Assembly: GCA_025267735.1 (NCBI GenBank)
Contig: CM046294.1
Coordinates: forward strand, 19,340,162 to 19,404,161
Length of the DNA: 64,000 bases
Source of the DNA: Mactra quadrangularis
Taxonomy: Eukaryota; Mollusca; Bivalvia; Venerida; Mactridae
Direction of reading: 5' to 3'
Part shown: in pieces, positions 34,051 through 45,818 of the stretch
Layout: each line of letters opens with the position of its first letter
Position numbering within the stretch: position 1 is the first letter of the stretch
Made by a program: the position numbers and the translations under genes
Notes under the pieces: generated by a model
Databases searched by the model: none
What the model saw: the letters and a program-made list of their open reading frames with translations, nothing else
What the model was told of the DNA's origin: nothing

Positions 34051-34635
34051 ATGTATAGATAGCTGATCATCAATGACAATGTTGTTTTCTTACAATGAAT
34101 TTTCAATATTCGATATCGATTCTCCTAGGTTAGTGAATATTTTGTCATGCATCAAATCTTTGTGGAAGGGTAAAGGAGTACCGGTAAAGAAAGTGCCCAA
34201 AGAAAGTTGGCTCCGTGATTACCTCTGCGGTACAAAACCTGGTACAAAGCATTGATCAACGCCGTAAATTCGAATTTTAAGAAATTAAAAAAAACAAATA
34301 AGACCAATATTTTTTTTTGATGTCATAAACTTAAGGCTTGATATTGATAAACGCAAAACAAGGTTAAAGTCCGATAAATACATGTTGTTTATGTTGTATG
34401 TTGTGTTTATAGTGTAAAAAATGAATTATAGTATTTAAGTTTTTGATGTAATTATATGAAATTACAGACAAAGAATGTACTATAATTAATGTCTTTATTT
34501 CATAGTAAACGTGATTTCCCTAGTAGAAATGTCCTCATCATCAACGACTTTAATTAATTTCTACATTGTTACTTTAAAGGCCATTGTTTGAAGGGGAGAA
34601 TAAAGGTTGCTGACTCGTTCTATGGGTTGTTTTTT
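34051..34635. other. AT-rich DNA, nothing recognised
   Basis: A 60-codon frame at 34073-34255 has no domain. Nothing else was seen. Confidence 0.5.
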
Positions 34636-34638
34636 GTT

Positions 34639-34798
34639 GGGTTCAACGCCGTAGCAACACATTGTTTACGTTATATCACGTCGGTCAGTCAACCTACTCA
34701 CCTTTCCTGAAGATGCTAAATCTCAGGGTTTAGCTGTTAACCAGTTACTTCCAGCATACATCCATCAGTGACAGACAACTTCAGACAATTTGACAAAA
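34639..34798 (-). mobile_element. SINE-2 3' half
   Basis: TTCAACGCCGTAGCAACACA, CGGTCAGTCAACCTACTCAC and CTCAGGGTTTAGCTGTTAAC are the reverse complement of the SINE-2 3' half at 61598. The tRNA-like head is missing. It abuts a family D copy. Confidence 0.88.
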
Positions 34799-34799
34799 C

Positions 34800-35168
34800 T
34801 TATATTTTTAAAAAAGTGGAGTACTTTTATAAGAGCACACTATATTCATTTATACACTAATGTTCAATATACCCGATACAAAACGTTAAAGAGCTTAATT
34901 ATGTCATTTTGAGCAATTATTTTTCTATAACAAGACTTTATCTTAAAAATACTGTGATAAAACTATTGTTTCAAGTATTGACAACCAAATTCTACTTTCG
35001 GTTTCGATGTACTTTCACATGAAATGCAATACATAAAGTAAACATAGTTTGGCAATTTTTGCATTTAATTAAAAAAAATCTTGTCCATTAGAGGTGTTAG
35101 TTATATATATATAAATGTCTATTTCTTTGCAGTCCAAAAACAGTCTTACTTTTAATAGGGGGCTTTAA
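34800..35168 (-). repeat. family D repeat, truncated copy
   Basis: Matches the family D copies at 37952 and 48096 in reverse: GAGCACACTATATTCATTTA, ATTGACAACCAAATTCTACT, TAGAGGTGTTAG. It ends GGGGGCTTTAA at 35168, the family terminus. The other end is cut off where the SINE-2 fragment begins. Confidence 0.85.
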
Positions 35169-35663
35169 ATTGCAGAAATTAAAAGATTTACAAAATTTCT
35201 TCGCGCTGTGATCATTCGAATGTGAGATAAATAAAGTCTTCTGAATGTATTTTGAAGTTTAAGTTATATAATGTATGAGTTTTAAAATTTGAAAGTACGC
35301 ACTTAAAATTTAAATTCAAGTTTTTATATTTCTAGGAAATAGATTCGCTTGTAAATTAGCCCTTATTTTGAAAAACAAAATAATTCACTGACGTAGGTAC
35401 TATATACCGACAGTAACATAACGACATAAAAACCTAGTTTCACCTCAACTGTGCACTCATACCTTTAAAACATGTATCTTATACAACGACAACAACTATA
35501 AATTGCATCATAAAGAATTAAAACGAATCATTGATCATGAAATACAGTGCAATGTTTATGGTGTTTCATGTTTAATTCACTGAACCAGTCAAGTATTGAA
35601 AACTATTCAACATTTTATTTTATGGATAATACAAAATCTAGGCTTGGTTTGCACTCTCAGCGT
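35169..35663. other. AT-rich DNA, nothing recognised
   Basis: No repeat, RNA gene or credible coding frame was seen. Confidence 0.5.
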
Positions 35664-35935
35664 TTGGAACTCGGGTACCAAGGCATGCTTGTTTATAATT
35701 AATCGGATCTGAGAATCTAGGTACCAGCGACGCTTGATGAGATTTAGTCATTCATAGGTCATGCTGGCTGGAAACCAGATACCAGGGGCGTTTGTTTAGA
35801 TTAAGCCATTCATAAGTCAAACTGGAGACCGGGTACCATTGGTACTTGTTGCGGATTAATCATTCATAAGTTAAAGCTGGTACCTGGACCCAGAATCAAC
35901 AGAAGTTTATTGAACTGTTCATTCATAAAAAGCAA
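35664..35935 (+). repeat. ~55-60-bp tandem array, about five units
   Basis: Units share GGTACCA, a GCTTGTT-like block, GATTAAGC or GATTAATC and CATTCATAAGTCAAA. Examples start at 35664, 35721, 35778, 35831 and 35878. Some units have lost internal bases. Confidence 0.85.
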
Positions 35936-36938
35936 CAATCAATAACATTTTCTGATCAATTTACTTTAAAAATCGATGATATGTCAATTCATAGATGGTA
36001 ATCCCATCCTTGATCATAACATTGCATGACGAGAAAATATTCATTTCAATCGGAAAAACTCGCCAAATTTCGTAAGTGTTCGGAATGCTTCCAAGAACGC
36101 AAATTATGTCACAAACACATGCTTTTGTGCACAAAAAGCATGTTTTACAGACGATTGAATGATTTATTTTATATCTTAGAGCGTCTTGAAATTAAAGTTT
36201 ATTTCTTCAGTTTTCTATGTATACATGTATATTGGGTATGTTCCTATGAATGCTTAATCCGCACTTACATTTTGCTACTGGAGTAGAATATAGAACAGTT
36301 CCCCTGCATTAATTGATATATAAAATTGTCATATCTAACACAGCGCTTTGCGTACGATCTATACGTACGAAACTATAAATCGTAAAAGGGTTAATCTCAA
36401 TAACAGTTGTTATCCACTAAAACCAATGCACTATTTCTCGACCTTTGTCAGCTGACGGAAGCAGCTACGATAATGGTAGGATTCAATTGAGGAAATAAAA
36501 AGTATTTAAAACATGAAGGAAATCTAAAAAATGTGTACGATAGATTCATTGAGTGTATTTGACATAATGCAGCATTTAGCTATATTCCAGACAAAGTTGG
36601 ATACAAAATATATAGAAAATATCCAATCCCAGTTTAAAAGGTTTGATCACTTATCAAAGTTCATTTATCACAAATTGTCACGTATTTTCTAAAAACGGTA
36701 GTCGTGGAAAAAAATATATTTTTGTTTTGTCGAAGCACGGATGTTGCATCATAATATCAATTTGACAAGTCACGCGAGATCATTACATGAACGAGGTTGC
36801 ACCGATTAACCTCTCATAGATCGTGAACAAATACTTAACTTCTTGTAGAGTTCCTTATTTGTTGAAATATCAAAAGTCAAGGGTATCAAATACTACGTCA
36901 TTGATTTGTTGTGTTTTATTTACAAAACGATGAATGCC
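35936..36938. other. AT-rich DNA with one near-perfect palindrome
   Basis: An 86-codon frame at 36026-36286 contains a cysteine-rich patch (KCSECFQERKLCHKHMLLC), but no known zinc-finger spacing and no supporting signals. A 27-bp near-perfect palindrome centred on GTGCAC lies at 36117-36143. Confidence 0.45.
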
Positions 36939-36995
36939 ATTGGTCAATGTACCGGAAGTAGCCTTGTGACGTAGCCATTCTTCAGTACTTCCGGT
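36939..36995. promoter_or_regulatory. inverted ETS-site pair with CCAAT and TGACGTA
   Basis: ACCGGAAGTA (36951-36960) and TACTTCCGGT (36986-36995) are perfect 10-bp inverted repeats and both strong ETS sites. TGACGTA, a CRE-like half, lies between them, and an inverted CCAAT box (ATTGG) sits just upstream at 36939. It may be a promoter or enhancer core; no exon could be linked. Confidence 0.35.
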
Positions 36996-37951
36996 CATAT
37001 GCGACAATATTATATCGTCTGCACATAACAAGAAATTCAAATATAGTTTTTACAAACTTCATGAAATAAAGAGGGATGACATTATACACAAGTCTTTTTG
37101 AACGATTTTAAGAGTTCAATGTTACTATGAAAAATGGAACATTTACTTCCTTATCATTATTCTACATTTGTATATCCTCGGCTCTGTCCCTTATATACTA
37201 TTACTGACAGATATATTCGACAATTTTGTTTCTTAAAAATCAATCTTGGTCAGTTGTACCTTGTTTTGCATTTTACCATATTATGGTCGTCGGTTCACTG
37301 TTGTAGGTTTTCACTCAAAGGCATACACTGTTTTTAAAATCATTAGTAAAATTTTGGGCTTGTTAAGAGGTCACATCACATGGCGCCATTTATCATTTCT
37401 AACAGTTCAGCAGCGATGTATCTTTTACATGTTGAAGACTGAAGCAAACAGACGAAGGGGGAGCAAGGGATCACAAGGTGCCACCGACTGTAGCAATTTA
37501 AAAACAAGAACGTACTTTGCGCTTTTAAAACACCTTTTATCGTGTCGCTTTATGTAAAAACAAGTAGTTTGGAAATGTCGAGGTGTTAAATGGCATCACT
37601 GGCTTTCCATACTTTTGTAGTAATGTTAAAAGTATCAATTATGTGAAAACATTACACCGAATGTCCTGTATATAGTCCACAATAAGCGGACAAGAAATCC
37701 GTCTGATAAAATGTAATTAAGAAAGAAAAACAGTATTTATAAATTATGAAAGAGTCTACATTACAGACGAAATATAGTTATTTTCTTATGATATTACATA
37801 ATTACTTTCATTAACAAATATACTAACACGAACTGCGCATGCGTAAAAACAAATAAGATGTAAATTAGGTTTCTGAAAACATAAAAGAAAACAATTAATT
37901 TTTACATAAACTCTCAGTCAATGATTATGGAGCTACATGTAATAAGTATTC
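36996..37951. other. AT-rich DNA, nothing firm
   Basis: Overlapping frames of 67 and 103 codons (37134-37557) have no recognised domain. An NRF1-like TGCGCATGCG is at 37834-37843. Confidence 0.45.
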
Positions 37952-38445
37952 TTAATGCCCCATTATCAAAAGTAACACTGTTTTTGGACAGCTTAGAAAA
38001 TATACAATTGTCTATTTTCAAACACCTCTAATGAACAAGATTTTCTAATTTAAAGTAAATGTTGCTTAAATGTGTTTATGTTGTTTATTGCATTTCAAAT
38101 TGAAAGCAGGTGAAGATAAAATTGGAAGTTGAATTTGGTTGTCAATTCTTGAAACAATAGTCCTAATCACAACATGTTTAAGATAAAGTCTTAATATAAA
38201 AACCGTTCCAAATTACACAATAAAGTACTTATACTATTTTGGATCAGATGGATTGAACCTTCGCGTATAAATAAATATAGTGTGTTCATATAACAATACC
38301 CCACTTTTTAAGAAAGGGACACTTTGTCAACCTAAATATAGAAAGCAGAATGCTTTGAACTGTTCATTGTGTCTCTAATGCATGTTATATTCTGATAACT
38401 TCATGTTTATAAAACAGTTTCCAAATCTACTGTTAATGAGTATAC
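37952..38445 (+). repeat. family D repeat
   Basis: Starts TTAATGCCCCATTATCAAAA and runs through AACACCTCTAATGAACAAGA, GGTTGTCAATTCTTG, GGATCAGATGGATTGAAC, AAAGCAGAATG and CTACTGTTAATGAGTAT. The last few dozen bases expected from the copy at 48096 are missing; a SINE-1 follows 16 bp later. Confidence 0.9.
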
Positions 38446-38461
38446 ATTTGTATCTTTATAT

Positions 38462-38735
38462 AGTGGTCGTGGGCGCAGTTGGTAGCGCGCCGGGATTTTG
38501 AATCTCGTGTCCCGAAAGGGGTACGGGTTCGAATCCCACCCGGGGAGGTTATACCCTTTCCATAGAAAATTGACAATAATGTCAATTTTCCTCCATTAAT
38601 AAGATATATGGAGAAGTTTTCGGCCTTGTGGACGGGTAGGTGAGTACTGTTTATAGACAATGGTCCAGGAAAGCTAGGTTAGGTGCGCTAGACGCCGTAA
38701 AATAACCTAAATTGTGTTGACACGGCGTTAATCCA
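38462..38735 (+). mobile_element. tRNA-derived SINE-1, best forward copy
   Basis: A box TGGGCGCAGTTGG (38470-38482) and B box GGTTCGAATCC (38526-38536) are present. Between them lies GTGTCCCGAAAGGGGTAC, a class-II variable arm as in Leu and Ser tRNAs. The body has a hairpin (AAAATTGAC, then GTCAATTTT), and the 3' end reads GACGCCGTAAAATAACC and GTGTTGACACGGCGTTAA. The acceptor stem does not close, so this is not a functional tRNA gene. Confidence 0.93.
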
Positions 38736-40057
38736 ATAAAAAAGGGGCTGCATGAAATATATAATACTCAACAATTGAACACACCGACTTCATTTGTCAC
38801 GTGATACACATCAACAACAACAACACGTATTTACTTTGTATTTTAAACAAACTCATACTTGATAATTTATTTATTTTAAATGCCAAGCGTTATAGTTTTT
38901 TTATTTGCCCAGAGGTTTCTATGACTTGGATTTGCTCCTTATCAAAAATTTGCTTTAGATGGCATGTGAATTACAATTGTTCATTCTAAATGGTCAAGTC
39001 AAACCAGAATATTTAAACTATTTCGTCGCCAAGAACAAACTTCGGCAAAATTTTAAAAATAACTTACATACGATATGAACTAAATAATGAAAGCGTACAT
39101 GATAAATATAAACTCTTATGTATTGCTATTTTTTGTAATTTTAGACATCAATGTGCTTTTTCTGTTCTGTTTAAGAAAGCATTCAACAAAGCACTGGAAA
39201 TCTTGGTACTACAATCATGATCTTTAAAACGCTTAGTCTAAGTCTTCAGACGTCAACTTCCGGTGACGGTTCGCCTTGAATACATTTGTTTTCAAATTCA
39301 AATCAAAGACAAAATCAAAGACAGTTGTAATTAAGGACCGTCTGTAGACACAGACAAGAAGCCACGTTATCAATACCAGCATCACCTATCTAAATATGTC
39401 GACAAATAGTAATTGTCACGAACTTGCTAAATAAATGATTGCAACTTTTGGTCTAAGACTCTCGCAAGATCTCGTCCATGACAACGTGCGTTTGCATCAA
39501 ACTCTCGTTTGAAACAATCTCCTTAATACTAACAACATCGATTGTGTGGTTTGCACTTAATAACATTATATCATTTTTATGAATGAAACCTTTTGCGTTT
39601 CATACTTGAATGTTTATCCGCGGAATTATGCTCCTTTCATTACTTTGTACTCAACAAGGGAACGCCAATCTGTTAGCTACATCTGTTTTATGAATGACAA
39701 TCACGTGCAGTCTTGCGCGGGATATTACACATTGCGTCTGCGACATGTTGTCGAATTTTAAAGCTAATAAATGAATATTTAAAATATTAATGATTTCATA
39801 TTTTTTATTAAGTTAATTTTGTTTATAGTTTGCCTGCTGGCCTGTAGACGAGCCATTTATAAATTCCGCAATCGTTAGTCTTATCAATGATCAATGCTGG
39901 TTCCAGTCTCAACCAACAACACGCTAGAATACCATGAGACCCACGCAAATGGTTAATGGTAGTGTACTATCGATCCCTTTAAGGGGTAATCTCTAGTACA
40001 AGCAGTTTTCTGTCAATATTGAACTGCTCTGACATTTTGAACCAATGTCGATAGATT
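38736..40057. other. AT-rich DNA, nothing recognised
   Basis: About 1.3 kb with no repeat, RNA gene or credible coding frame. Confidence 0.5.
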
Positions 40058-40107
40058 ATGCCATTCGGAACAGCGTAGAAGATCGCCGAGGTTGTTCCGA
40101 ATGACAT
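40058..40107. repeat. 15-bp stem hairpin
   Basis: ATGCCATTCGGAACA (40058-40072) pairs with TGTTCCGAATGACAT (40093-40107), 14 of 15 positions, around a 20-base loop. Confidence 0.85.
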
Positions 40108-41641
40108 TTTGCATGTTTCCGACTTGTTGACCAATCAAAAATAAGTAATAGTACTACTTTTATTACCTCCAATTATGGAGAGTTACATAGAAATTAGAAA
40201 AAACGACATATTTTCAAGCAATCTATGAATGAATGAACCCAATCTGACTTAGTAAACAAATAGTAAAGTTTTCCATTCAATTTAAGTCTACTTCAATTAT
40301 GCAGTTCGCACCTTTCTTTTAATGTGTTGGTTTTTTTGAAATCTGCTTGTTAATAGCCCTTAATCTTTTATCTCCATACATGTTTTGACTTTATCATTGA
40401 AGAAACATGCTCATTAACACTGGGTCTGATTTTTGCTTAGTTAGTAAACAGGGATTGGTGAAAGCCTTTAGAAGACTAAAAAACTACCACTTCGCTTTAA
40501 TTCATTGAAAATTTTCGACTTTAAGATACATAGATAATCCATGAATTGAAAATACTGAACAAAGAAGGGGTAACAATCTAGTTAATCATAAATTCTGTGG
40601 TTTTTGTGGTTTAGAACGAATTCCTGTGCTAAAAACTTTAAACTCTTCACAAAGAAATCGAAAAAACCGAGTAACATTTATAACTTCAACAACTTTGTTT
40701 GTTCACTTTGAAGGCAACACGTAATAGTCTTAATCAATTTTATATTACAAAGAGCCTTCAACAACTGGACACAATAGTTTGACCTATACATGACCTCAGA
40801 CTGACCAGTGAATTTGACCTCTCGGGACAAGTAGCAGACATGTTACGTCATGTTCACCCATCCTATACATATCTTTGTAATTATACGGACACGTGACCCC
40901 TAATAAAACAAGGTCACGACCCCTAGTGAAAGTACTACCCCACTCTCTCCGAAATATTTAAGGTCATAGTCTCTGAGCCCCTGATTGAACTCATCTGACA
41001 CCAAATTGATAAACTTTTAAAAGTTTAACTTGACAAATTTTGAATGTTTAAATTCCGTTAATACTAAAACGCGCCAATTGCTCCTAAAAGTGTTTACTGA
41101 GTACAGGTACTCTAAAAGTAAAAGACTAATGAAATTTACAGTAAAACTGAAAGCTCGCATGCAAACCGCAATAATTTATTAACTTTACCATATTAATAAA
41201 AGTTTATTGATGTAACGTAGTTTAAATCACATGTTGATAAACTTATTCGTGATGTTGTTTTCAATTTGCTCAGATAACTCTTTGCTTCATTTTTTAAATT
41301 TTATAATAATTGTAAATCGTTTTCTCCTAAAAACAGCATTATGTCCAAGATCTTTTGGTAGGCTCTGTATTTACATGTATTGCAAAGAATACTTAACATA
41401 AACTATTTTTGAAATGCAATCGTAGCCTTAGGACTCGTATTACAGTAATTACAGTAATTAGTTTAATTAAAGTAATGTAAAGTAAAGTAATTATCTCTAT
41501 TTCCGGTGTCCTCTCTCAACTTACTAAAGCATGGCTTTAATTAATAAAAATATGATAAATTTTGTTATACACTCACCGATAATGATGAAATGATTAAAAT
41601 TATGGTTTAATAACGCCAATGACTACGATAATTACGATATG
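40108..41641. other. AT-rich DNA, nothing recognised
   Basis: Contains a short AGTAATT/AGTAAAGT simple-sequence patch near 41440-41490. No gene was seen. Confidence 0.5.
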
Positions 41642-41648
41642 GATGATT

Positions 41649-41740
<92 letters not shown>

Positions 41741-41783
41741 CTTAATCATAATCATAATAATAATCATAATCTTAATCATAATC

Positions 41784-41838
<55 letters not shown>

Positions 41839-41860
41839 AATAATAATAATTATTATGATC
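41642..41860. repeat. compound microsatellite (GAT)n then (AAT)n
   Basis: About twenty GAT units (41650-41709) switch abruptly to AAT units with ATC interruptions up to about 41845. Frames of poly-Met, poly-Asp/Asn and poly-Ile on both strands are artefacts. Confidence 0.97.
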
Positions 41861-43110
41861 AATCTAAAAAATGGTGATGATTTTTTCACTCAGATAAAAT
41901 GATGATAAATATCAAATTACAAACGAGCGCCAAGCTTCAGACAATGTTTGCACATGTTGTTATGAGTGCACGGCAGATGTTGCTATTGTGGAGCGGCGAA
42001 AGTCGGTTACTACGTATTAAACACAGTACAAGTATATTAAACATTGTGCTTTGTCACCAATCATTTAGATACACACCCTCACATTCAATGCATGAACGCC
42101 GTAAAACCCAAACCCTAACAAACAAACAATGCATGAATACCTTGAACAAAGTCACGTGGTGTTATGTGAGTGACATGGAAGGAGTGATTAGCCAGGGTAC
42201 AGTTTTACAAAACTTTTCCAATTGTACAAGACCGACATACCTTCTTGGAGTCTGATACTGAAATATTTTCTATGGCTATTCTCCAGCCTTCCTCTGTATC
42301 GCAAAGGGCAAGTGTTAGCCACTGGCGTGGGTATGTACATGTACATAGTATAAGTTAAAAAGCTTGGATTCAGACATCTATGCCTGCTGTCCAGGGTCCA
42401 TGCGTAGGACGACTGAAAGCCACGATAAGACTGGATAAAATGTGAAAATGCGGGGTAAAGTAACATATATTCAGACGGGGGGTCACTACTCTCTAGCATT
42501 CTTACTCTATGACAAATATTATTAATTGCATAACTAGCATGTTTACATACATTACGATGTGTACATTATTGATTTAATTACATGCATGTTCGCATTTTTG
42601 CATGTCCATGAATCATATAGGTTGAAAAAATGCACTTTTAATCATGTACAAAAGATGGATGATTAATTACAGAGGATTGCAACCAACATGTCATTTGATA
42701 ATGTCTCATTCACCAAGTCATTGCGCAAAATTACGTTCGTGTACAGTATATAGGGTGTGTGTGATTTTTTTTCACAATCGTACTTATTCGATACTTAAAT
42801 CAGCATGCAAGTGAGTGATAAAGACCAGCGGTGACCGGGATGGACTGTTAATTTGCTTTTAACTCCATGGAGAATGGTTTCGTACGCTCGTATTACATGA
42901 AATGTTAAAAAGACTTGACCGCATGCTTTTTTATGCGCAGGTCGAGCCCAGATTCTGTGGTTTTCTCAAAACCTCTACCTTTATACAGTATTACTAAACA
43001 AGTATCATTAATCTCTCTGCTATTTATCAAATCTTGACAGATTATAAGGAAAGTCACTTGTATATACATACATAAGAGCCAGTAATATACAAGGAATCTA
43101 CTTTTTTAAA
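41861..43110. other. AT-rich DNA, small SINE-tail fragment
   Basis: 42094-42127 (AACGCCGTAAAACCCAAACC and an ACAAACAAAC tail) is the 3' tip of a SINE. The 118-codon frame at 41899-42255 reads through that fragment and is discounted. Nothing else was recognised. Confidence 0.55.
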
Positions 43111-43580
43111 CAAGAGGGTCCTGAGGATCCTGGACCGCTCACCTGAGAACTATATGCTTAGGGCATCTTACAAAAATTGTTTAACAATAGTGATCCCAAT
43201 TTTGAACCCGGGCATAATTTGAACAATCTTTGTAAAAGACCTCAAGATAATACCACACATCAAATATAAAAGCTCTACGCCTTGTCGTTTTTGAGAAAAA
43301 TACTTTTACATTCCCTTCAATAACTATTCGTAAATCTTACGACCCCTGGGGCGGGACAATTTTTTATCCCAGGGGCATAATTTGAACAATCTTTGTAAAG
43401 CCCCTGCTAGTGATGCCACTTGCCAAATTTGATAACTTTAGACTGTTTGGTTTTTGACAAGAAATTTTTTAAAGAAATTGTTGAAGACGGACGGACGCAC
43501 ACAGGCACGCACTAATGCACATTTGTCAGACCCCTTACAATAGCACATCTTGAGCACTTTGTGCTCAGGTGAGCAAATAA
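43111..43580 (+). mobile_element. repeat element with GCTCACCTGAG inverted ends
   Basis: CCGCTCACCTGAG near the left end is mirrored by CTCAGGTGAGC near the right end. The interior contains GGGGCATAATTTGAACAATC twice in variant form, a GACGGACGGACGCAC stretch, and GAGCACTTTGTGCTC, a local palindrome. Elements of this look are frequent in bivalve DNA as I know it. There is no coding frame. Confidence 0.75.
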
Positions 43581-44069
43581 ACGTACAGGTCGGGTTTTAT
43601 CGTCGATTAGCCTCTACTCGATTAATACAAACATGTTCACGCTAGAACGCGCTCGGCAGGATAACTTGTGAATGAACATGTGCTTCATACCAGGCATACC
43701 TTAACTACGTTCAGTACAGAAAAGCTATTCTACTACGTTCAATGGTAGCTATTTGCATTCATTTATCAATCTTACTATACAATATGTCACGTCATTTACA
43801 CGGAAGGATACTCTTTCCTAGGTTTTTGTGACATTCCCTTTTCACGTACACGTACTCGTTTTCATTTCTTAAATCTCGATAAACTGAAGCAAACGGAACT
43901 TTACTTCAATAAATAACGAGTCCCAAGTCAGTTTATAACACAGTACATCCGGATATATACAGCTTATCCTACGACTGAAACACGGCCCCAAGAAAGGAGT
44001 ACAAACGTACATCGTATACCATCCTGAACAAACGGCAGTGATCTAGGTTAACTTGGCGACTTATTTTGT
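43581..44069. other. AT-rich DNA, nothing recognised
   Basis: No repeat, RNA gene or credible coding frame was seen. Confidence 0.5.
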
Positions 44070-44222
44070 TAGATTGGTAAAATACCATAGCAACGCGATG
44101 TTTTTGTCATATCACAACGGCCAGTTAACCTAATCACCGATAATAATTATAAAGACTAATTCTTAGAATTTATCTCTTAACCATTAATTTGGTGCATACT
44201 TCTGCCAGGGACTGGCGGCGTA
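44070..44222 (-). mobile_element. diverged SINE-2 3' half
   Basis: CATAGCAACGCGATG, CATATCACAACGGCCAGTTA and CTCTTAACCATTAATTTGGT follow the order of the minus-strand copy at 34639, with more substitutions. Confidence 0.65.
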
Positions 44223-44967
44223 ATATTTGCTTCATTTAAAATTACACACAGCAAACACATGTTTTAATTATAAAAGTACATGTTTATGATTAGTTTGTGC
44301 ACATTGAACTCATACATACAAGCATATATCTCACTCTCCGGCGGGTAACTAACCTATGGCTAAATGATGCAATGAGTGCAAATGCTATTGAAATTGTAAT
44401 GTTTGTCTCAGGTCAATTCGCACAAGCTGTACACACATCAAATAATTTACACTTATTTTGTCATTCGTATAGGCTGTTCACATTGACTTGTGGCAGATTA
44501 TCGCAAAACGGATATCACCATTCGGTTACTTTATCATACATGTCTATCTGATAAATTAAATAAATGTAAATGCTACTGAAATAATGGATTTCTCGTCTTG
44601 GATCAACTTGCTCATTAACACAATTGTCTGGTTACCATTGCTCTAAAGAGAACGGGCTATTTCCCTAGTCAGCAAAAACACTTGCATAACAAATAAATAT
44701 TTTAATTAAGGTATACAATTTCAGCCTCGTTCTGGTTTCCAGACTATACAAGTAACTAAGTACCACTACTTAGCAACGCAAATGAACTTGAATACTATAG
44801 TTAATATGGAAATGAATTGCGTGACTTTTGAGCTTTCTTGTTTCAAGACAAAAGGGTATTTAAATAAAAGTAGGTCAGTGTGTCAGAGAAATTAGATCTA
44901 AAAACGGAGTAAAAATAATAGGTTTAGCGATTTAAATGTAAGCTTAGATTGTTGATATAACTATTAA
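44223..44967. other. AT-rich DNA, nothing recognised
   Basis: No repeat, RNA gene or credible coding frame was seen. Confidence 0.5.
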
Positions 44968-44972
44968 AATTG

Positions 44973-45150
44973 ATAGGAGCTGTGGTCCAGTGGCAGGACG
45001 CACGCCTAGAGATCGAGAGGTCCCGGGTTCAAACCCCTCAAGGAGCACTTCTAATTTACTTACAATTGTTCCACTCCACTCAAGTGTAAATGGGTACTAT
45101 GTACTTCACCTGCCTGAAGGAGATTTCAATTATTCAATTATTAGGAGTTA
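44973..45150 (+). mobile_element. tRNA-derived SINE-4
   Basis: A box TGGTCCAGTGG (44983-44993) and B box GGTTCAAACCC (45026-45036) are both consensus. The acceptor and part of the T stem do not pair, so it is not a working tRNA gene. The body has CACTCAAGTGTAAATGGGTA. It is the only copy in the window. Confidence 0.8.
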
Positions 45151-45818
45151 TCCTACGAAAGTGTAAACCGGCTGAACATGTATATAAAGCAGACTTTAAA
45201 ACGCACTTTAACGCTTTTTTAACTTAAATAATTATACGAATAAAATGAATGTATTGTTAAGTAATATATCAACAACCATAGCTTTATATACTTTACAAAG
45301 ACTTTGAATACATTATTGCAAGACGGATATGTTCAAATACGTTGCCCTCTAATAGTATTGACCACTTGTTCACATTCACCCATAAAAACAAGAAGCAAAG
45401 AGTCATCTGAGCAAATTCCAAAATCATCATAAATTAGTTTGTAAATCAAATATTAAAATTGAGTGTTTAATTTATTAAAAAGTTCTACATTCATGATCAT
45501 TTATCCAAGCATTTGATAGCCACTTTTATAACAGTTATTTGTTGGTATAAAAGATGGCAGAGCTAACTACTGTCCACTCAAAGACCAAAATCATTCCTGA
45601 ACTTAATCAAATTTTATAATTAACCTACATTTACAACCACGATTATACATATCAAATTAAGAAACAAAATTAAAAAAATGACCATTTACATATCGAACTG
45701 AGATTGTGTTTAAGGATCAGAGCCGAGGACTTCCAAAAACACGGGAATGATACGGAGAGTGCATTTCCCAAATTGTCTAATTGAACTCTTTCAATCGTTC
45801 AATTATATGAGTACCACT
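45151..45818. other. AT-rich DNA, nothing recognised
   Basis: No repeat, RNA gene or credible coding frame was seen. Confidence 0.5.

Noticed and set aside
36026..36286. 86-codon frame with a Cys/His-rich patch
   Set aside because: The spacing of Cys and His fits no zinc-finger class I know, and it spans a DNA palindrome that explains part of the composition.
37246..37557. 103-codon frame
   Set aside because: No recognised domain, no start context or splice context, overlapped by another frame of similar length.
38464..38540. Possible Leu or Ser tRNA gene
   Set aside because: A and B boxes and a long variable arm are present, but the acceptor stem does not close and SINE body follows directly.
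38433..38660. Frame with the peptide GGIRTRTPFGTRDSKSRRAT
   Set aside because: This is the reverse reading of the SINE-1 tRNA-like head and B box. The frames at 5300-5545 and 29649-29846 are the same artefact.
40860..40990. Possible 25-bp tandem repeat (CACGTGACCCCTAATAAAAC)
   Set aside because: Only two weak units; not distinguishable from chance.
41600..41902. Three overlapping frames of poly-Ile, poly-Met and poly-Asp/Asn
   Set aside because: They read the GAT/AAT microsatellite in different frames.
41899..42255. 118-codon frame
   Set aside because: It runs through a SINE 3'-tip fragment and shows no recognisable domain.
44976..45050. Possible tRNA gene
   Set aside because: Consensus A and B boxes, but the acceptor and outer T-stem pairs fail.
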